From Pagrus major (lineage: Eukaryota; Chordata; Actinopteri; Spariformes; Sparidae), in assembly GCF_040436345.1 (NCBI RefSeq), contig NC_133238.1:6636150-6700149 (forward strand): 64,000 nucleotides of DNA. Reading direction: 5' to 3'. The number at the start of each line of letters is the position of its first letter. The first letter of the stretch is position 1. The translations under genes were made by a program, and so were the position numbers. Below the pieces are notes generated by a model. That model was not told the DNA's origin. It saw nothing but the letters and a program-made list of their open reading frames with translations, and searched no databases. Positions 13,959 to 26,267 of the stretch are shown here, in pieces.

Positions 13959-14990
13959 GAGTAAAATAAGTAAGTCAATGACAGAATGTTTTGGTCATGG
14001 TTTCAACATTTCAAAGTCTCAAATGGGGGTCCGTGGTCTAAGTTGTGTCAGTTTAGGGGTCGTTGACATGAAAAAGTTTGAGAACCACTGCTCTTAAACA
14101 CATAAGCAGCACACAGATACTGTCAGGCAGCACCTATGAAGCTCAGAGATAACAAAAGGCAGTGATGAATCATTAAAAACACAATATCTGACTGCCAACT
14201 GACTTCAAAAAGTTGCTTTGGGACCTGCTGTTGTCCTCTAAACACTGTGCTGAGGATATAGAGGCCAACTCTGTGATGCAGTGTCAATAAGCCAATAATG
14301 TCAACAATGTCCACTTCCTGTTGCAACGCCAGTGTCAATCTCTGCCGTGCTCTCCATCAGACGGGAGGGAAAATCCGGTGTTAAAACAAAGCAAACTATT
14401 CGGCTTGGTCAAAGCTTTGAGCAAATGTGTCTCGTAACCGTCTGAAGCGCATGACTCAGAGAATCAAAGCACCTGCTGCTGCTGAATTAAGCTGGATTTC
14501 ACTCTTTATTCTATCAACCCTGCAGCCTGTTGATGAACACAGCCGGGGACATGTGACAGAGGGCTGTCCCAGAGGATCTTTGAAGTAACATCTGCACAGA
14601 TCTAAGTTGAGGAGATGGACATGTTGCCTGTTAGTGTGCCGAGCCTGATGGTTGGACACGATGAACAGCTCACCTGGATGGAAAAACTTGGATTAAACAT
14701 TGTAGGACCCCCTAAAAGTCACTCCCTCCGAGGAGGTCTGCTTGAGCACAGCATCACATCCCATCTTCGATCTCATGAGATGTTTGTGTTCACAGTCTGA
14801 CTGAAATGTCTGCAGCCATAAGACAAACGCACACTGTCTCCACTCTCTCCTATGCACTGAACATCCACAGTGGAAGTCTAAATAAGGCCATGTGCTGTTT
14901 AATCATGCAGGTTACTGGAGCCTGAACGGGTCTGCATGCTGCATTAGACTTGATTTTCTGCAGCATCTCTGCCACGCACGGCACGAACGC
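13959..14990. other. Non-coding; short hAT-type repeat end near 14080
   Basis: 'gtttgagaaccactgctcttaaa' at about 14077-14100 is a familiar terminal phrase of a fish hAT-like repeat. The remainder up to the CpG-rich block shows no exon. Confidence 0.4.
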
Positions 14991-15312
14991 ACTCTTCTCT
15001 CGCACGCACCGCCACTGTAGTCGGTTTCTGTGCTAATAAGTTATCACCTCCCGCCTCCCTGTGGCCCCCCCATCCCCCCTTCCTCCCCCCCTCCCTGTAG
15101 TGCACTCACTTGCTGCACAACTGCGATTGCAGAGAAACACCAGCAAGCAGTGCGGTCTCGGGAGCGCATATACGCACGCACATTCCTGCGCGCACGCACA
15201 GAAGAAGAAAAAAAAAACACACGCAACAAAGTCTTTCTCTATGACACCCACACCCGCACGTACACACACAGGGGAGGAACACACACATGTACACACACAC
15301 AACAAAACTCAC

Positions 15313-15514
15313 CAGTTGGGTTCTTGTTTTTCTTGAGGCTCCTGCCACAAAGACACTGCAGCATATGCGATCCTTTGCTGAAAATGTTGTTCCAAATAAA
15401 CCGCATGGATTTGGCCGAGACGGGGGAGGAGGGTGAGGTGCAGGAGGAGGAGGAAGAGGAGGTGGGGGACGAGAGGCGCTCCGGATGCGGCAGCCTAAAA
15501 TTCACCCACCGCAT
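15313..15514 (-). CDS. fgf14: fgf14 alternative first coding exon (isoform 1B), partial gene
   Basis: FGF14 is an intracellular FGF homologous factor that binds the C-terminal tail of voltage-gated sodium channels and tunes neuronal excitability. It lacks a signal peptide and is not secreted. The 31 residues at 15406-15314 contain IFSKGSHMLQCLCGRSLKKN, which matches the N-terminus unique to isoform 1B of FGF14; FGF11, 12 and 13 have different first exons. The exon ends after 'KNKNPT' plus one G at 15313, followed by donor GTGAGT (15312-15307). That phase fits the known junction to the shared FGF core (G|AC for Asp). The start is uncertain. The Met at 15514 gives 67 residues, close to the roughly 69 of the mammalian 1B peptide, but similarity begins only around Lys-Ser-Met at 15412-15404. 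The Met at 15406 is the alternative. All core exons lie elsewhere, probably left of position 1. Confidence 0.82.
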
Positions 15515-16700
15515 GGGGGCTGATCCGCCCCCTTGTTTGCATGCCAGCAGAGCCGGCCAGCTGTTGGGCTCAGTTCGGCGGTGCTTCGGCCCCCCAATCT
15601 GCACCATAGACAAGAATAAGAGCAGGAAGCCCGGCTCGTCGCCCGGTTTCTCGCCCGGTTCCTCCACGAGCCCAGAGACCAGCAGCCGCACGTATTCCGC
15701 GTCGACGTCGTCCCCGTGCGGCAGGAAAAGAGCAACCGCTGCGGCGCTTTTCTCCGCGGTCTCCTCCTCCGGCTGCCCCAGCGGCCGGTGGTCCTCAGCG
15801 GCGGAGGATGGGTCGCTGCTGCTGCCGCCCGGCCGCCGCGGCGTGAAAAGCCCCCGAGCGCTCCTCTTCAAATGGCGTCGTCTGCCGCGCGGCGCGGGGA
15901 GAGGAGCGGCAGCGACGGACAGGCATGCGGCGGCGCTAGCGTGAAGTCGGCGGTACGCGGCAGCTGTCGGCTTCTGCACAAAAAACCATTGCATATTAGT
16001 GGGGATGGCAGGGGTCGGTGCGGCTGTCCGTCCGGGAGGGGAGGAGGAGGGGAGGGGTGCGGATACCGTGCGTCCGTCAGAAAGTCGGTGGCATCCCTGT
16101 ACCCGTACAGCAGGCAAGTATACTGCAGCAGGGGGGCTCCTTTCCAAACACACACACTCAGACACACACACTCACCGCACACACACGCTAGATGCAGAAT
16201 CGTTTCCAGCAGCAGGAGCAGCTGCCTCTCCGGGCTCTGGTCAGTGGGAGCGCATGCAGCGCTGGACCGGGCAGGTGAATCACTGCAGGGGCTCTGTGCA
16301 CTATCACACTCTGTGTTTTCCTCTTTAAAAAGTCCTTATGAATATTTCATCCGCGTTTCGGCCTCCACTTCTCAATAATCCATAAGCTCCAATGCGCCAA
16401 GATGCTGCTGCTGTCTGTCTGTCTGTCTCCTCTTCCTCTCCTCTCTCCTCCTCCTCCTCTTCCTCTTCCTCACCTTGCTGATGAAGAGCTGCCGGAGTTT
16501 GGCTCTGCTGCCTCCCACCACTCCAGAGAACTACACGGAGGAAGAAGGAGTAGAAGAAGACCGGGTCCGGCTCGTGGTCCTCCCGCGCTCCTCTGGTGCT
16601 TCAGCGTCTCGTTCAGCAGCGCTCGAGATGACCGACGGCCGGTGGGGCTCGAGGAGTTGCGCTGACTATCTATACCCAACAGTGACAAAGCTGGAGCTGT
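15515..16700 (-). promoter_or_regulatory. fgf14: CpG-rich block, probable fgf14 1B promoter and 5' UTR
   Basis: The composition changes abruptly from AT-rich to GC-rich with many CpG dinucleotides, especially 15630-16100, just 5' of the 1B exon on the minus strand. Short CA and CTC/CTGT runs edge the block (15250-15300, 16145-16185, 16405-16475). The position fits a CpG-island promoter plus 5' leader. No single TATA box or start site stands out. Confidence 0.6.
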
Positions 16701-17455
16701 TAAACACAGCGCCTGCTCCGGTTGGCGCCTTCAAAATAAAACAACCCCTGATATTTTTAAATGAACACACTTTCATGTACCCTATATCTGGAAGTGCATT
16801 TTCTTTCTATTAGTTATTTGTATTGTCTTGTCATTTAAGTATGTATTTTCTTAATCTATTGAATGAGCATTCTTATCAAAGTCTGAATTAAACTGCTTAA
16901 TGTAGAATGATATGGTGGATGCAGCAGTCCAAGAAGGCCCATAGTAAAGCAGGCAAATATAGCAGGGTAGTAGCCTAACAATTTAATGGTATGCACTTTC
17001 AACCTTAAATTACCAGTCCTTATTTGTTATCTAGGCTTTATTTATTAACTTTAATTTTCAGGGCAAAAACACGTTATAATAACCAAAACAATAAAGAATA
17101 GGCCCATCCTTCAACTGACAATAAAACTATGACATACATAAAACTGGAAATATGAAAACTTCATTCAAGTGTGCATACATATGACTCCCTTGTCATTTCT
17201 TTTTCAATATCTGGCTTGCTCTGGTTTACCCTCGACGTTTATTCTGAAGGAAACCGTTTTTTCCGGTTCGCCCGTGCAGTCCTACTATAGCAGCTGCTTG
17301 CAGTTACGTAGACACGTGGTTCCCACACCGTCAGTATCTGGACGGACTGGATGGGAACCGTAAAACATTATTGAAGCGACGGGGGGAGAGATGCAGTCAT
17401 TGATCTAACAGACCACCACATAGAGTTATCCCTCTCTCTCTCTCTGTCTCCCTCC

Positions 17456-17504
<49 letters not shown>

Positions 17505-19130
17505 CCTCTCTCTCTCTATCCTTCTCACCCCTCTCTCTCTCTGTCTCTCTCCCTCTCTCACCCCTCTCTCTTTCTCTCTCTCCCTCTCTCACCCCTTTCT
17601 CACCCCCTTTCTCCCTCTCTCACCTCTCTCTCTCTATCCCTCTCTCACCCCTCTCTCCATCAGGTATGCGTTACTCAAACTCTGTCCAAACATCTGGCGG
17701 GCTGATGCCGCCTCTTCTAACGGTGATGTGCACACTGTTGCGCGGCTCAGCTGGGCTCTTCTAGTCTGTTTGGCTTACATACAAACGGCACTTAATCTGA
17801 ATCAAGTCTCATCGTTTCCTTCGCATTTTCCCGTGGTTGAAGAAGCGTCAAACCATTCCTTGATTTTTTTGATTGTATTATTAATGAAGTGCGGCTCGGT
17901 GTAGGCTGTGTGATGCACACTGTAAAAACAGACATGATTACAGGCTGCACTGGTGTTAGAGCGGAGCTCAGAATGCTGCAGTGGTTGTAGAGCTGGCGCT
18001 GTCCACGGTGCTGAACCCACATCAGCTGCTCCAACTCACAGCACAGACCACATCCACCTCACACACCTGATTCAAAAACAAAAACCACGACGAAAATCAA
18101 TAAACTGACTTGATTACTTTTTATTTATCGCTCTCTAGAATGGCTTGTGGCTCATTTGCCTTTGAATCTTTCTATTTATAAAACAAAAGAGCAATTCCAC
18201 TGAAAGGAAAGGGGAAAGACGTTCATGTATGAAGTGGACAAGGAGACTCATCTTCTCACTAGTCCGTCTTTACAGGCAGACTTAACTACTTTACAAGTCA
18301 CTGATCAATTTATAGTAAAGTCTGTACTACAGTTTAGTGTGGTGGGAAGCTAAGTGGTAGGGACGTTGAAGTCATGCATCCACAATGTAGCACTCTGTAG
18401 ACTGAAAAATATCCGCCCACCCAGTGTCGCTCTGATTGGGTATGGTTAGATTAGATGGTTGTAATACCACAGGGAATCTGGGACAATGGACTGGCATCAG
18501 TCAGTGAGGGTTACAGAGGGGTGACCATGCCAGGAGCCAAACCTGGCAGGAAAACCATCTCAGTGTTGTTGGACTGAGGGGAGATCGGACGCTTTCATGA
18601 CTCACCATGGTCTCTTGAAGTACAAAGGGGTATTATGAGACAATACAGGCCAAGGCTAGCTGGTTAGCATGCTTCATTTAGCAGATATCTCTGTAAAACA
18701 ATAAATAGATGTCTTTAACATAACGTCAACACTGTTGTTTTTTCACATTATGGTGAAAATTTTAGTCAATTTCTGAATGTTTTAAACTAAAAATTTTACA
18801 TATTGCCCCTTTAATCAACATTCACATAAAACCTTCACATTAAAAATAACCACATTTTGATTGACAAGGGTTGAAGGGTATTAAACATTGTAATCTGAAA
18901 AGCAACTCAAGACAAATGTAACAGAGTAAAAGTCCAGTATTTGCCTCTGTGTTGTAGCGTAGTACGAAGCTAATTCTCAAGGTAAGTACAAGTACCTTGG
19001 ATTTGTACTTACGTGCTGTACTTAAGTAAATGTACTTAGTTACCTTCCACCACTTATATACTATATGTCTGCACCACATGTCACTGCAACACATGTGAAA
19101 CACGAGAAAAGAGAAACAAACCAAAAGTAG
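16701..19130. other. Intergenic, CT-rich tract and unique DNA
   Basis: No exon is recognisable. Contents are the CT tract at 17429-17660 and a short segment at about 18935-19060 with 'tgtacttaagtaaatgtactt', a fish repeat phrase that recurs at 25255-25340 and 29935-30010. 18785-18812 ends 'atattgcccctttaa', another repeat-end phrase. Confidence 0.5.
17429..17660. repeat. CT-rich simple-sequence tract
   Basis: About 230 bases of almost only C and T on the plus strand, mostly CTCTCT with interspersed CACCCC units. It is polypurine on the other strand and could adopt H-DNA. The Arg-Glu open frame across it is an artefact. Confidence 0.95.
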
Positions 19131-19135
19131 TCAAG

Positions 19136-19762
19136 CCAGCAATGCAGTTCAGCACCCAGTGTTACTCAAGCCATGCTTTTTAGCTCCGAGCCTATTGGAT
19201 ATTTTGCATCCTTGCCACTTCTCCAACTACTTATACTACATTCCAATTATCTGCTCATTCATTTTGAAGCCAGAAACTCAATTAAAATCTTGCAATATCC
19301 CCCGATTTTCAGTCAAATTTGTGGTAATTGACTCTTTCCCCCTTAATAATCACACTCCTTCAGCCACTTCTGCATCCATATTCAATCCAGCAATGCAGTT
19401 TAGCTCCCAGCTACTGTATTATTCAAGCCATGCTTTTTCACTCAGAGCATATTGGATATATTGCATCCTTGCCACTTTTCCAACTCACTCTCATACTATA
19501 TTCAACTCATCTGCTCACTCATTTAAAATCTTACAATATCCCCCGTCTTTGATACATTATTATATTTATTTGCTTAATAATAATACTCCTTCAGCCGCTT
19601 CCCCACACAAACTCAAGCCAGCAATGCAGTGTAGCTCCTAGTTATTATTCAAGCAATGCAGTCCAGCTCCCAGCTCATAGTAGATTCTGAATCCTTCCGC
19701 TTCACCCCGCTTCTGTAACTATTCATTCTCCTTCAGATGCAACTTCAAGCCAGCAATTCAGC
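19136..19762. repeat. Diverged tandem repeat, units of about 230-250 bp
   Basis: The anchor 'ccagcaatgcag' occurs at 19137, 19387 and 19619, giving spacings of 250 and 232 bp. Shorter variants occur near 19651 and 19750. Between the first anchors the order of phrases repeats: 'tcaagccatgctttt', 'tattggatat', 'gcatccttgccactt', 'tctgctca', 'caatatcccccg', 'actccttcagccgctt'-like. Copies 1 and 2 are nearly full length; later copies are partial. The 160-codon open frame across it shows the same internal repetition and is not a gene. Confidence 0.85.
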
Positions 19763-20734
19763 TGAGCACTGGATTTTTAACATCCAGCAATCACACAGCT
19801 TAATGTTTCTATCATTAGTATTTACAACAATCACTGTAACCTTGCAGCCTCATTGCTTTATGGCACAAAACAGGAAGAGGTCAGGTGCTGTTTCGCTGGT
19901 GCAGATGATGGAAAAAGGAAAAAGATGAATGGAAAAAATCACTTGGACATCATCCCCCTTAATAAAGATAAACAAGCTAAAGATCAGATGGTGCAATAGG
20001 CCATTACAGCCTCCCTCCAATAAAGGTTTACGGGAAATCGAGTCTTAGTTTTGAGAAACAGCAGATATATTACCAGCATGAAACACAACCCACTCACTGT
20101 ACCCTCCGTGGTCTCATTTGTTCACGATGATTACATCCATCTATAACAGTTAATCTGACAGTGGTGTTCGGATGTATTAACGGCTACACGTACACACCTT
20201 TAATCCTTCAGCTGCACTAAACAGCCAAATACAGCTGTGTGAGAGACATTAGCATTTTTTAACACCCGAATGAGTAAAATTCTGCAGTGGCAAATGAAAA
20301 GTTACAGACAAATACCGAACTTCCTGGAACAAACATCACTCTCAGCTGCATTGCAGTGTTGGCAAACGAGTCAAGGATAATGTTCCCTACAAACAGCCAC
20401 GTCTCCTGCACATCTACTTTTGTATATTGCGACATTTGGATCACACATGCACGCCTGGCAGATTTTTTTTTTCCACACTCCATTCATGACTTTTGAGGGG
20501 CTCAAGGCTGCAGCATGGAATTGCTGTCATCACGAAGCAAAATATCATCTGTGTGCTCAAGGCCTACCTCAGCTCCATCAGCACACAGTCACAGCTGCAT
20601 GCGTGTGTGTACAGTATGCCTGCTGAGAGCGACTCAGTGGGAATTCATAAAAAGAAGAAGCTGGAAAATCGATGACGTTTAATCACAGTACTAACAGAGA
20701 TAGAGCTAAACACTGCCTAGGCTCGGCTTTACTT

Positions 20735-20860
20735 ATTTTCACTTTTGTAGCATAAATGTAACCTGTCGCTTCTCTTCCATCATGGCAAATACAATAGAAA
20801 CGTCTTTACAGGATGTAGATCCGGTTGTACTGAACTGATCTTGGACAGTTTGGTCCAAGG
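20735..20860 (+). repeat. Dispersed direct repeat, copy 1
   Basis: About 100 bases beginning 'ttgtagcataaatgtaacct' and including 'gcttctcttccatcatggc' and 'tttacaggatgtagatccgg'. The same sequence, diverged, occurs at 21905-22015 in the same orientation. 'ggaattcataaaaag' precedes both (20639 and 21886), so the duplicated unit probably extends further left. Confidence 0.7.
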
Positions 20861-21024
20861 TTGCAGGAAATGAACAAGCAAAGCCTTACAGCTAACAGGG
20901 AGGACACTGAGTTATTGTCCTTTAAGTGAGTATTTCCAGTTTTTGCTGCTAGTTTTGCAAAACAACATAAGGTTGGAGTCATTTTATGCTACATCACAGA
21001 AAAAACAAAACAATCTATTTCATA

Positions 21025-21175
21025 AAGTGGAGTGTGGAAGATGAATTGAGGAGCTTCACAGCCTGAGGAAATAAGCTGCTCCATATTCTGGAGGTACAGC
21101 AGCGGATACCTCTGTATCTTTTGCCAGATGGCAGCAGGGTGAACAGACTGCGGCTGGGCTGGGTGTTGTCTTACA
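21025..21175 (+). repeat. Interspersed repeat shared with 47895-47990
   Basis: Contains 'cacagcctgaggaaataagctgctcc' type sequence followed by 'ttctggaggtacagcagcgg'. The block at about 47890-47975 reads 'cacagcctgaggaaagatgctcc' and 'tctggtggtatggcagtggg'. Same family, class unknown, non-coding. Confidence 0.6.
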
Positions 21176-21477
21176 GGTATCTTTAGTGCTGTTGGTGTTG
21201 AGGTATCTGTTAATGCCTCCTCTTTGTCGTGTTGCTGCTAATGACATCACACAATTCCTGAAGTGCATTTTTTGAGTTTGCATCCAGAGGAACATACACT
21301 AGTGCATCCTAGTTACTTTGCATGCTGCATCAAAGCCAAGTGGCACAACTGCATACCCCTCGCCTCACCCATCCCCTTAAAAGCGTGAAGGAGGACCTAC
21401 AGTGGCTGTTGAACAAATGGGTTAGAGAGCCAGTGTATGGTTTGTCTGTTCTGGGCTACTGTAGAAACCTGGCAGTG

Positions 21478-21655
21478 CAACATGGTGGACTCTGTGGAAG
21501 AGAACCTGCTCCCTCTGTGGATATAAAAAGCTCATTCTAAGGTAACAACAACACAACGTTTCATGTGATTATACACTAGTGAAAACATACTTATGAATAT
21601 TATATTAGATTTCTGCCAATTTCTACCTGAATCCTGCACACTGGACTTTTAAATT
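21478..21655 (+). repeat. Interspersed fish repeat
   Basis: Reads 'aacatggtggactctgtgga', 'gatataaaaagctcattcta', 'aaacatacttatgaatatta' and ends 'ctgcacactggacttttaaa'. I recall this order of phrases as a common teleost repeat. No coding capacity. Confidence 0.5.
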
Positions 21656-21904
21656 TTCTGGTTGCAGTCTTGTGAGCGAGCCTCTCACAGTACTCAATAA
21701 TGGGAATAAACAAGCATCTGTGACTTAGAACTGTAAGCTCAGACAGGAGAACGGTTTTATATCCATATTTTATATTCCACCATCATCATTTTATAATAGA
21801 ACCAGTGAAGGGATACTCCACACGAGAAAACATCAGTTTTCATTGTAGTCTGAGAGTCTGAGGAGTTAATCTGAGAGTATCTTGGAATTCATAAAAAGCG
21901 GAAT

Positions 21905-22015
21905 TTCTATTTCTGTAGTATAAATGTAACCTGTTGCTTCTCTTCCATCATGGAAAACACAATAGAAACATTTTTACAGGGTGTAAATTTGGTTGTATCT
22001 GAAGTCTGTTTTCTG
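21905..22015 (+). repeat. Dispersed direct repeat, copy 2
   Basis: Partner of 20735-20860, about 1.17 kb away in the same orientation, with roughly one mismatch in eight by eye. Confidence 0.7.
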
Positions 22016-25000
22016 AAGTAGTTGTCAGATTGTATGTAATCAACTTTCATGGTTATTTTTTTACTATCTACACCTTGTTTCCCCATATATTCCACAAGTG
22101 ATTTTTATTTTATTTTATTTTAGTGGGAAACATTTTTTTTTTCTGTTGCTGGTCCTTTTTTACGTTCAGCCAAACTACCTGTGTACCAGCAGAAACATTC
22201 AGAGATGGAAGCAACAGTTCCTTGGTAGAGCCTTTTAAGGGCAGTACACCACAGGTGAAAGAGAACTGCCTGAGATTGGATATTCAAGACAAAAAATATC
22301 TGTTTTCTTAAATCAGCTTAAGTCTGAATCTTTGTTTACTTCCTTTTTTATACCTGAAACACCTTGAGTGAAGGGCACGTATGACTCCCTCCTGCCAAAA
22401 ATCTGACATCACATCTGAGTGGCTGGTTTGTTGACTGGATGCCTACAGCGGGCACATGCAGTGGACACCAGGACACTGGGAAGTGGGCTGCACTAAGCCT
22501 GCTGATGCATTGATCTGTTCCGAGAGAAAAGCACAACATGGCCTGCATCCAGGGAATACAATGTAACTGCACTCTGAGCCACAGGACGGACTGCGATACG
22601 AGTGCTGCTGGACCAAAGTAGGACCCAATTTGGAAATGATTATCCTGATTTGCAAGCCTTCACATGTAATCTGATCCTCAGTGACATAAAACATGTTTTA
22701 CAAATGCCAGAAAATGAAAAATAAAAAATGTAATTAAAATTAAAATAAATTAAAATGCTTCTTTTGGACACATTAAACCAAGTCAAACTCTGGTCAAAAT
22801 ATTTGTACTTGTCTTTGTCTCCTTCTCCTGAAGAATCAGTGAAGTCCTTCCACACAGAACAGAACATTGCATGACTGCGGGTTTACCTCAGTTGAACTAG
22901 AAAAGCTGCTGTTAGCAGTCAACCAGAATCTTGTTAGCTATAATCTAATCTTCAGAATCAGTTCTTGACCAGCCTTTTCAAGTCCAGTGTTTACAAACCA
23001 TCATAATATTCTTATACTGACTCATGAGAGCTCAAGTAATCTCATATTAAAACCCTCAAGCGTAAATCCTGTTTGTCTGGCACTTTATCACCCTGAGAGC
23101 GTCCCAGATGATGCAGCACATCCAATCTATGTGGTAGTACTCCACCTGCTGGTTGTCATGGAGAACTACATGTGCTGTACATGTGGAGCCTGTGACCAGT
23201 TACAAAGATGCAATGAGTATCCACGTGGGTCCTACATAAGGAATATTGACTATTTATATCGCATGGACAGAGCAGTTCAGTAAAGTTATGTTGGCACCGT
23301 ACCTGAGATCAAAACTGATCTAGATAAACCAATCAATGAACAAATATGGTGGAAAAGGCAAAGCTGATCTATATCTGCTCGATAATAATCAAGTGCATCT
23401 CAGACTCCGTCTATAGACAAGGTCTATTCGAATAATCAAGGTATCATAATAAAGGGAACACTTGAAATATTTGTTCAGATGTGTAAGTGTAAGTATATAT
23501 GTCACTGGGTCAGAGTAAATTAAGTTGGCACACAGCATAAATGAAAGATTTTTTTAAGAAATTACACTTTTAGAATGAATCTCCCTGAGGAATGATGCAG
23601 CTGGAGCTCCAAATCTCTAGCAAACCACAGCAAAACATCTGAACATTACCTCTGCCAACCTTTATGCTAATGAAGTGAATCAGAACAAAATTAGAGAGGT
23701 TTTAGTACAGAGTACTCAGGCAGAATCTTCAATTTTGGCACCATCTGTGCCATTTAAAATTGATCAGGTACCACAATATATATTTCACTCATATGTTACC
23801 ATAGGTATAGCCCAATTGGGCTCTCCTCGGGCTTAACAGGTTAAACACAAAAAACATTGTTTTTCTAAACCTAACCAAGTAGTTTTCTTGCCTAAACCTA
23901 ACCTGTTGTTTTGGGAACAGTGCTGTACAGTATGTCATTTTGGAAGTAACAGGCGGTTGACCAATGGTATGAGGATGTGTTGGTTCTTTGTGTTTTTTTA
24001 GCAGCTACCATAGGTCCATTTTTTTTGTAATGATGATGCAGCAATGATGTGTTTTCAGGGTGGTGCCAAACTGGTGGCGGAAAGTACCAGGTGTGCACAG
24101 AATACTAGCTAGCAGCATCAGGTGTGTGTGTCAAGATCAACATTATGGATAATACAGACTTCTTCTTCAATTGTTTTAATGGTTTGCCAGCAAAAGACAG
24201 GTTGTATTACACTAATAAGCTAACCCTCAGCAATGGAGTGAGGTTTCCTGCCCTGTACCCGCTGTCGGGTTGGGTCAAGGATCCAGCGAAATGACCCAAG
24301 TTACAGTGACTGGATATCTTCGTTACCTTGTGGAAAAACCGAGCATCTATACAAAAGAAAAACTCATACAGGCATACAGGTCTCTTGATGCAGGGATATA
24401 AAATGCAGCTATACAGAATGTGGGCTATCATAAACAGGTCACACAAATAAAGTCAAAGTATATGGGCTACTGATGGGGAACTGCATCTGTATGACTGGAT
24501 TAGTTGTTGAAGAATCTCGAGCCTGTAAGACTGTTTCCTTTGTTTCTTTGTCTGAGACCATGCTGCAACCAGTGAGGCTGCCTGAACTGATTCTGCCAAT
24601 TTGCCTTAGATATCTTATTTTTAAAATATGGTGCATGTAGACGTAACACAAATGAAGCTTAATATATAGTGAGCATCTCCCTTCCTACCAGATCCTGATG
24701 TATTGTTTGGAGTCGATTGATACGTACCTGTACTCACCTGTGCAACATTTAAAGCTGTCAGTAAAGCAGACTGTGTATCATTACCCTGTATTCACTTTGT
24801 TTTGGATGAACACGAAGGCTTGAAATAATCCATAACCTTAGTGAATGCATTAATAACATAAGCTAGCCTTGTACTTTTGCACTTTTTGTATTACTTTTTG
24901 TTATGGCATGTATGGTAATATATTGATTTGTTTGTGCATGGTACAGAGAATCAAACCCCCATCATCCTATCACTCATCCACCCATCAATCTGATCAACCT

Positions 25001-25254
25001 TTCTTACTCAATAAATCGTTGGATCTTGGACTGTTCTGTTTGAATGTGCACAAGAAGTTCTGTGGTCCAGTCATCCCCTAATCAGAATTGGTCATTAAAG
25101 TATACAGTTTTTGCAGTGGCATTAGCTCTTTTTCATTGTTTAACAGAACAGCTGTACAGAACTAGAACCACTGCTGCTACTAGACAAAATGTTATTTCTA
25201 AGCCTCAATATTACTTCATGCTGTAGGCTAACTGTCGGGCTAATACAGTATCAG

Positions 25255-25345
25255 TTGAAGAAGTATTCAGATCCTTTACTTAAGTACTATACCACACTGT
25301 GAAAATACTCCACTACAAGTAAAAGTCCTGCATTCAAACTTCACT
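25255..25345 (+). repeat. Interspersed fish repeat ('tacttaagta' family)
   Basis: Reads 'gtattcagatcctttactta', 'gaaaatactccactacaagt' and 'aaaagtcctgcattcaaac'. Similar phrases occur at 18935-19060 (opposite sense) and 29935-30010. A non-autonomous repeat of unknown class. Confidence 0.55.
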
Positions 25346-26267
25346 TACTACTTAGTTTATATACTGTTGGCTAGTTTAATCGACGGCAGTGCATCATCTT
25401 CTATAAGATCATCATAATATTTTAGAAGTTTATTCGGCTGAGGGAGTAGAATTGAGCCTGACAGAGACAAGAGTTCTGGATGGTTTCATCAGTCCAGTCC
25501 GTCTATTTAGTGGTTTGCAACCATAAACGTATGTGTTTGCTTCAGAGGGCATCTTCAACAATGGTATTCTATAAAAAGTATGCCAATATTTTTTTTGAAT
25601 TCCCATTTTCACATCCAATGGCGTAACAATCAATATTTTTTTCCCTTTACTCCAAAGATGCCTCCAGTTTGTCCCGGCTTCTCTCCACTTGCTCCCGCCG
25701 GTTTTCTGACACCACTAACAGCAGTGACATCACCAGGACATCCACGCCAGATTGGTGTATAGGTCCTGCTTCAAACTTGAAAAGGGGATAGTGAGGGGAG
25801 GGGTGTTCAGTTGGTTGCAATGTGCAACCTCAACTCTAGGTGCCACTAAATCCTTCACATTGGACCTTTTGAAAGGTCTGACCCAGAATCAAGGTTACTG
25901 AAGGAATATATTTAAAAAATGAAATATCCTCATTTGAATTTGTAAACAATGTTTGTATCAAAACTATACTTCACATAAACATTAAATCACCAAATGAATA
26001 TTTACTGGCATTTATTTTAATGTGTTGTACTGTTATTGTTTGGGATCCCTTTTCTGCATACACCTTTTCTAAACTAGATTAAAAGATCCTAAAACTATTT
26101 TAAAATTCAACAAGACACAGGTACAGGAGGTATAACACAACTAACGTAGACCACTGATATTGAATCAATAAAAAAATGAATTAAAATCTAAAATAAAATA
26201 AAATAACTTTTTGTATATAAATCAATCAGTGCAACGCATAACAAAACGCATGTATTATTTATTTTGA

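Noticed and set aside
1-15312. Search for the shared fgf14 exons 2-5 on the minus strand
   Set aside because: No stretch translating to the FGF-core (GIVTRLY, GYYLQM, RAWFLGLNKEG type) was seen. They are presumed to lie beyond the left edge.
15030-15944. 304-codon open frame on the plus strand over the CpG-rich block
   Set aside because: It is antisense to the fgf14 1B exon, of low complexity at its start (Pro/His/Thr from CA runs), resembles no protein family, and is explained by few stop codons in GC-rich DNA.
15716-16378. 220-codon open frame on the plus strand
   Set aside because: Arg/Gly/Ser-rich product of GC-rich DNA with no domain, overlapping the other shadow frames.
17368-17592. 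Arg-Glu-rich open frame on the minus strand
   Set aside because: Pure translation of the CT-rich simple repeat.
19159-19641. 160-codon open frame with internal repetition
   Set aside because: The repetition is fully explained by the underlying 230-250 bp tandem DNA repeat. There is no splice context or family resemblance.
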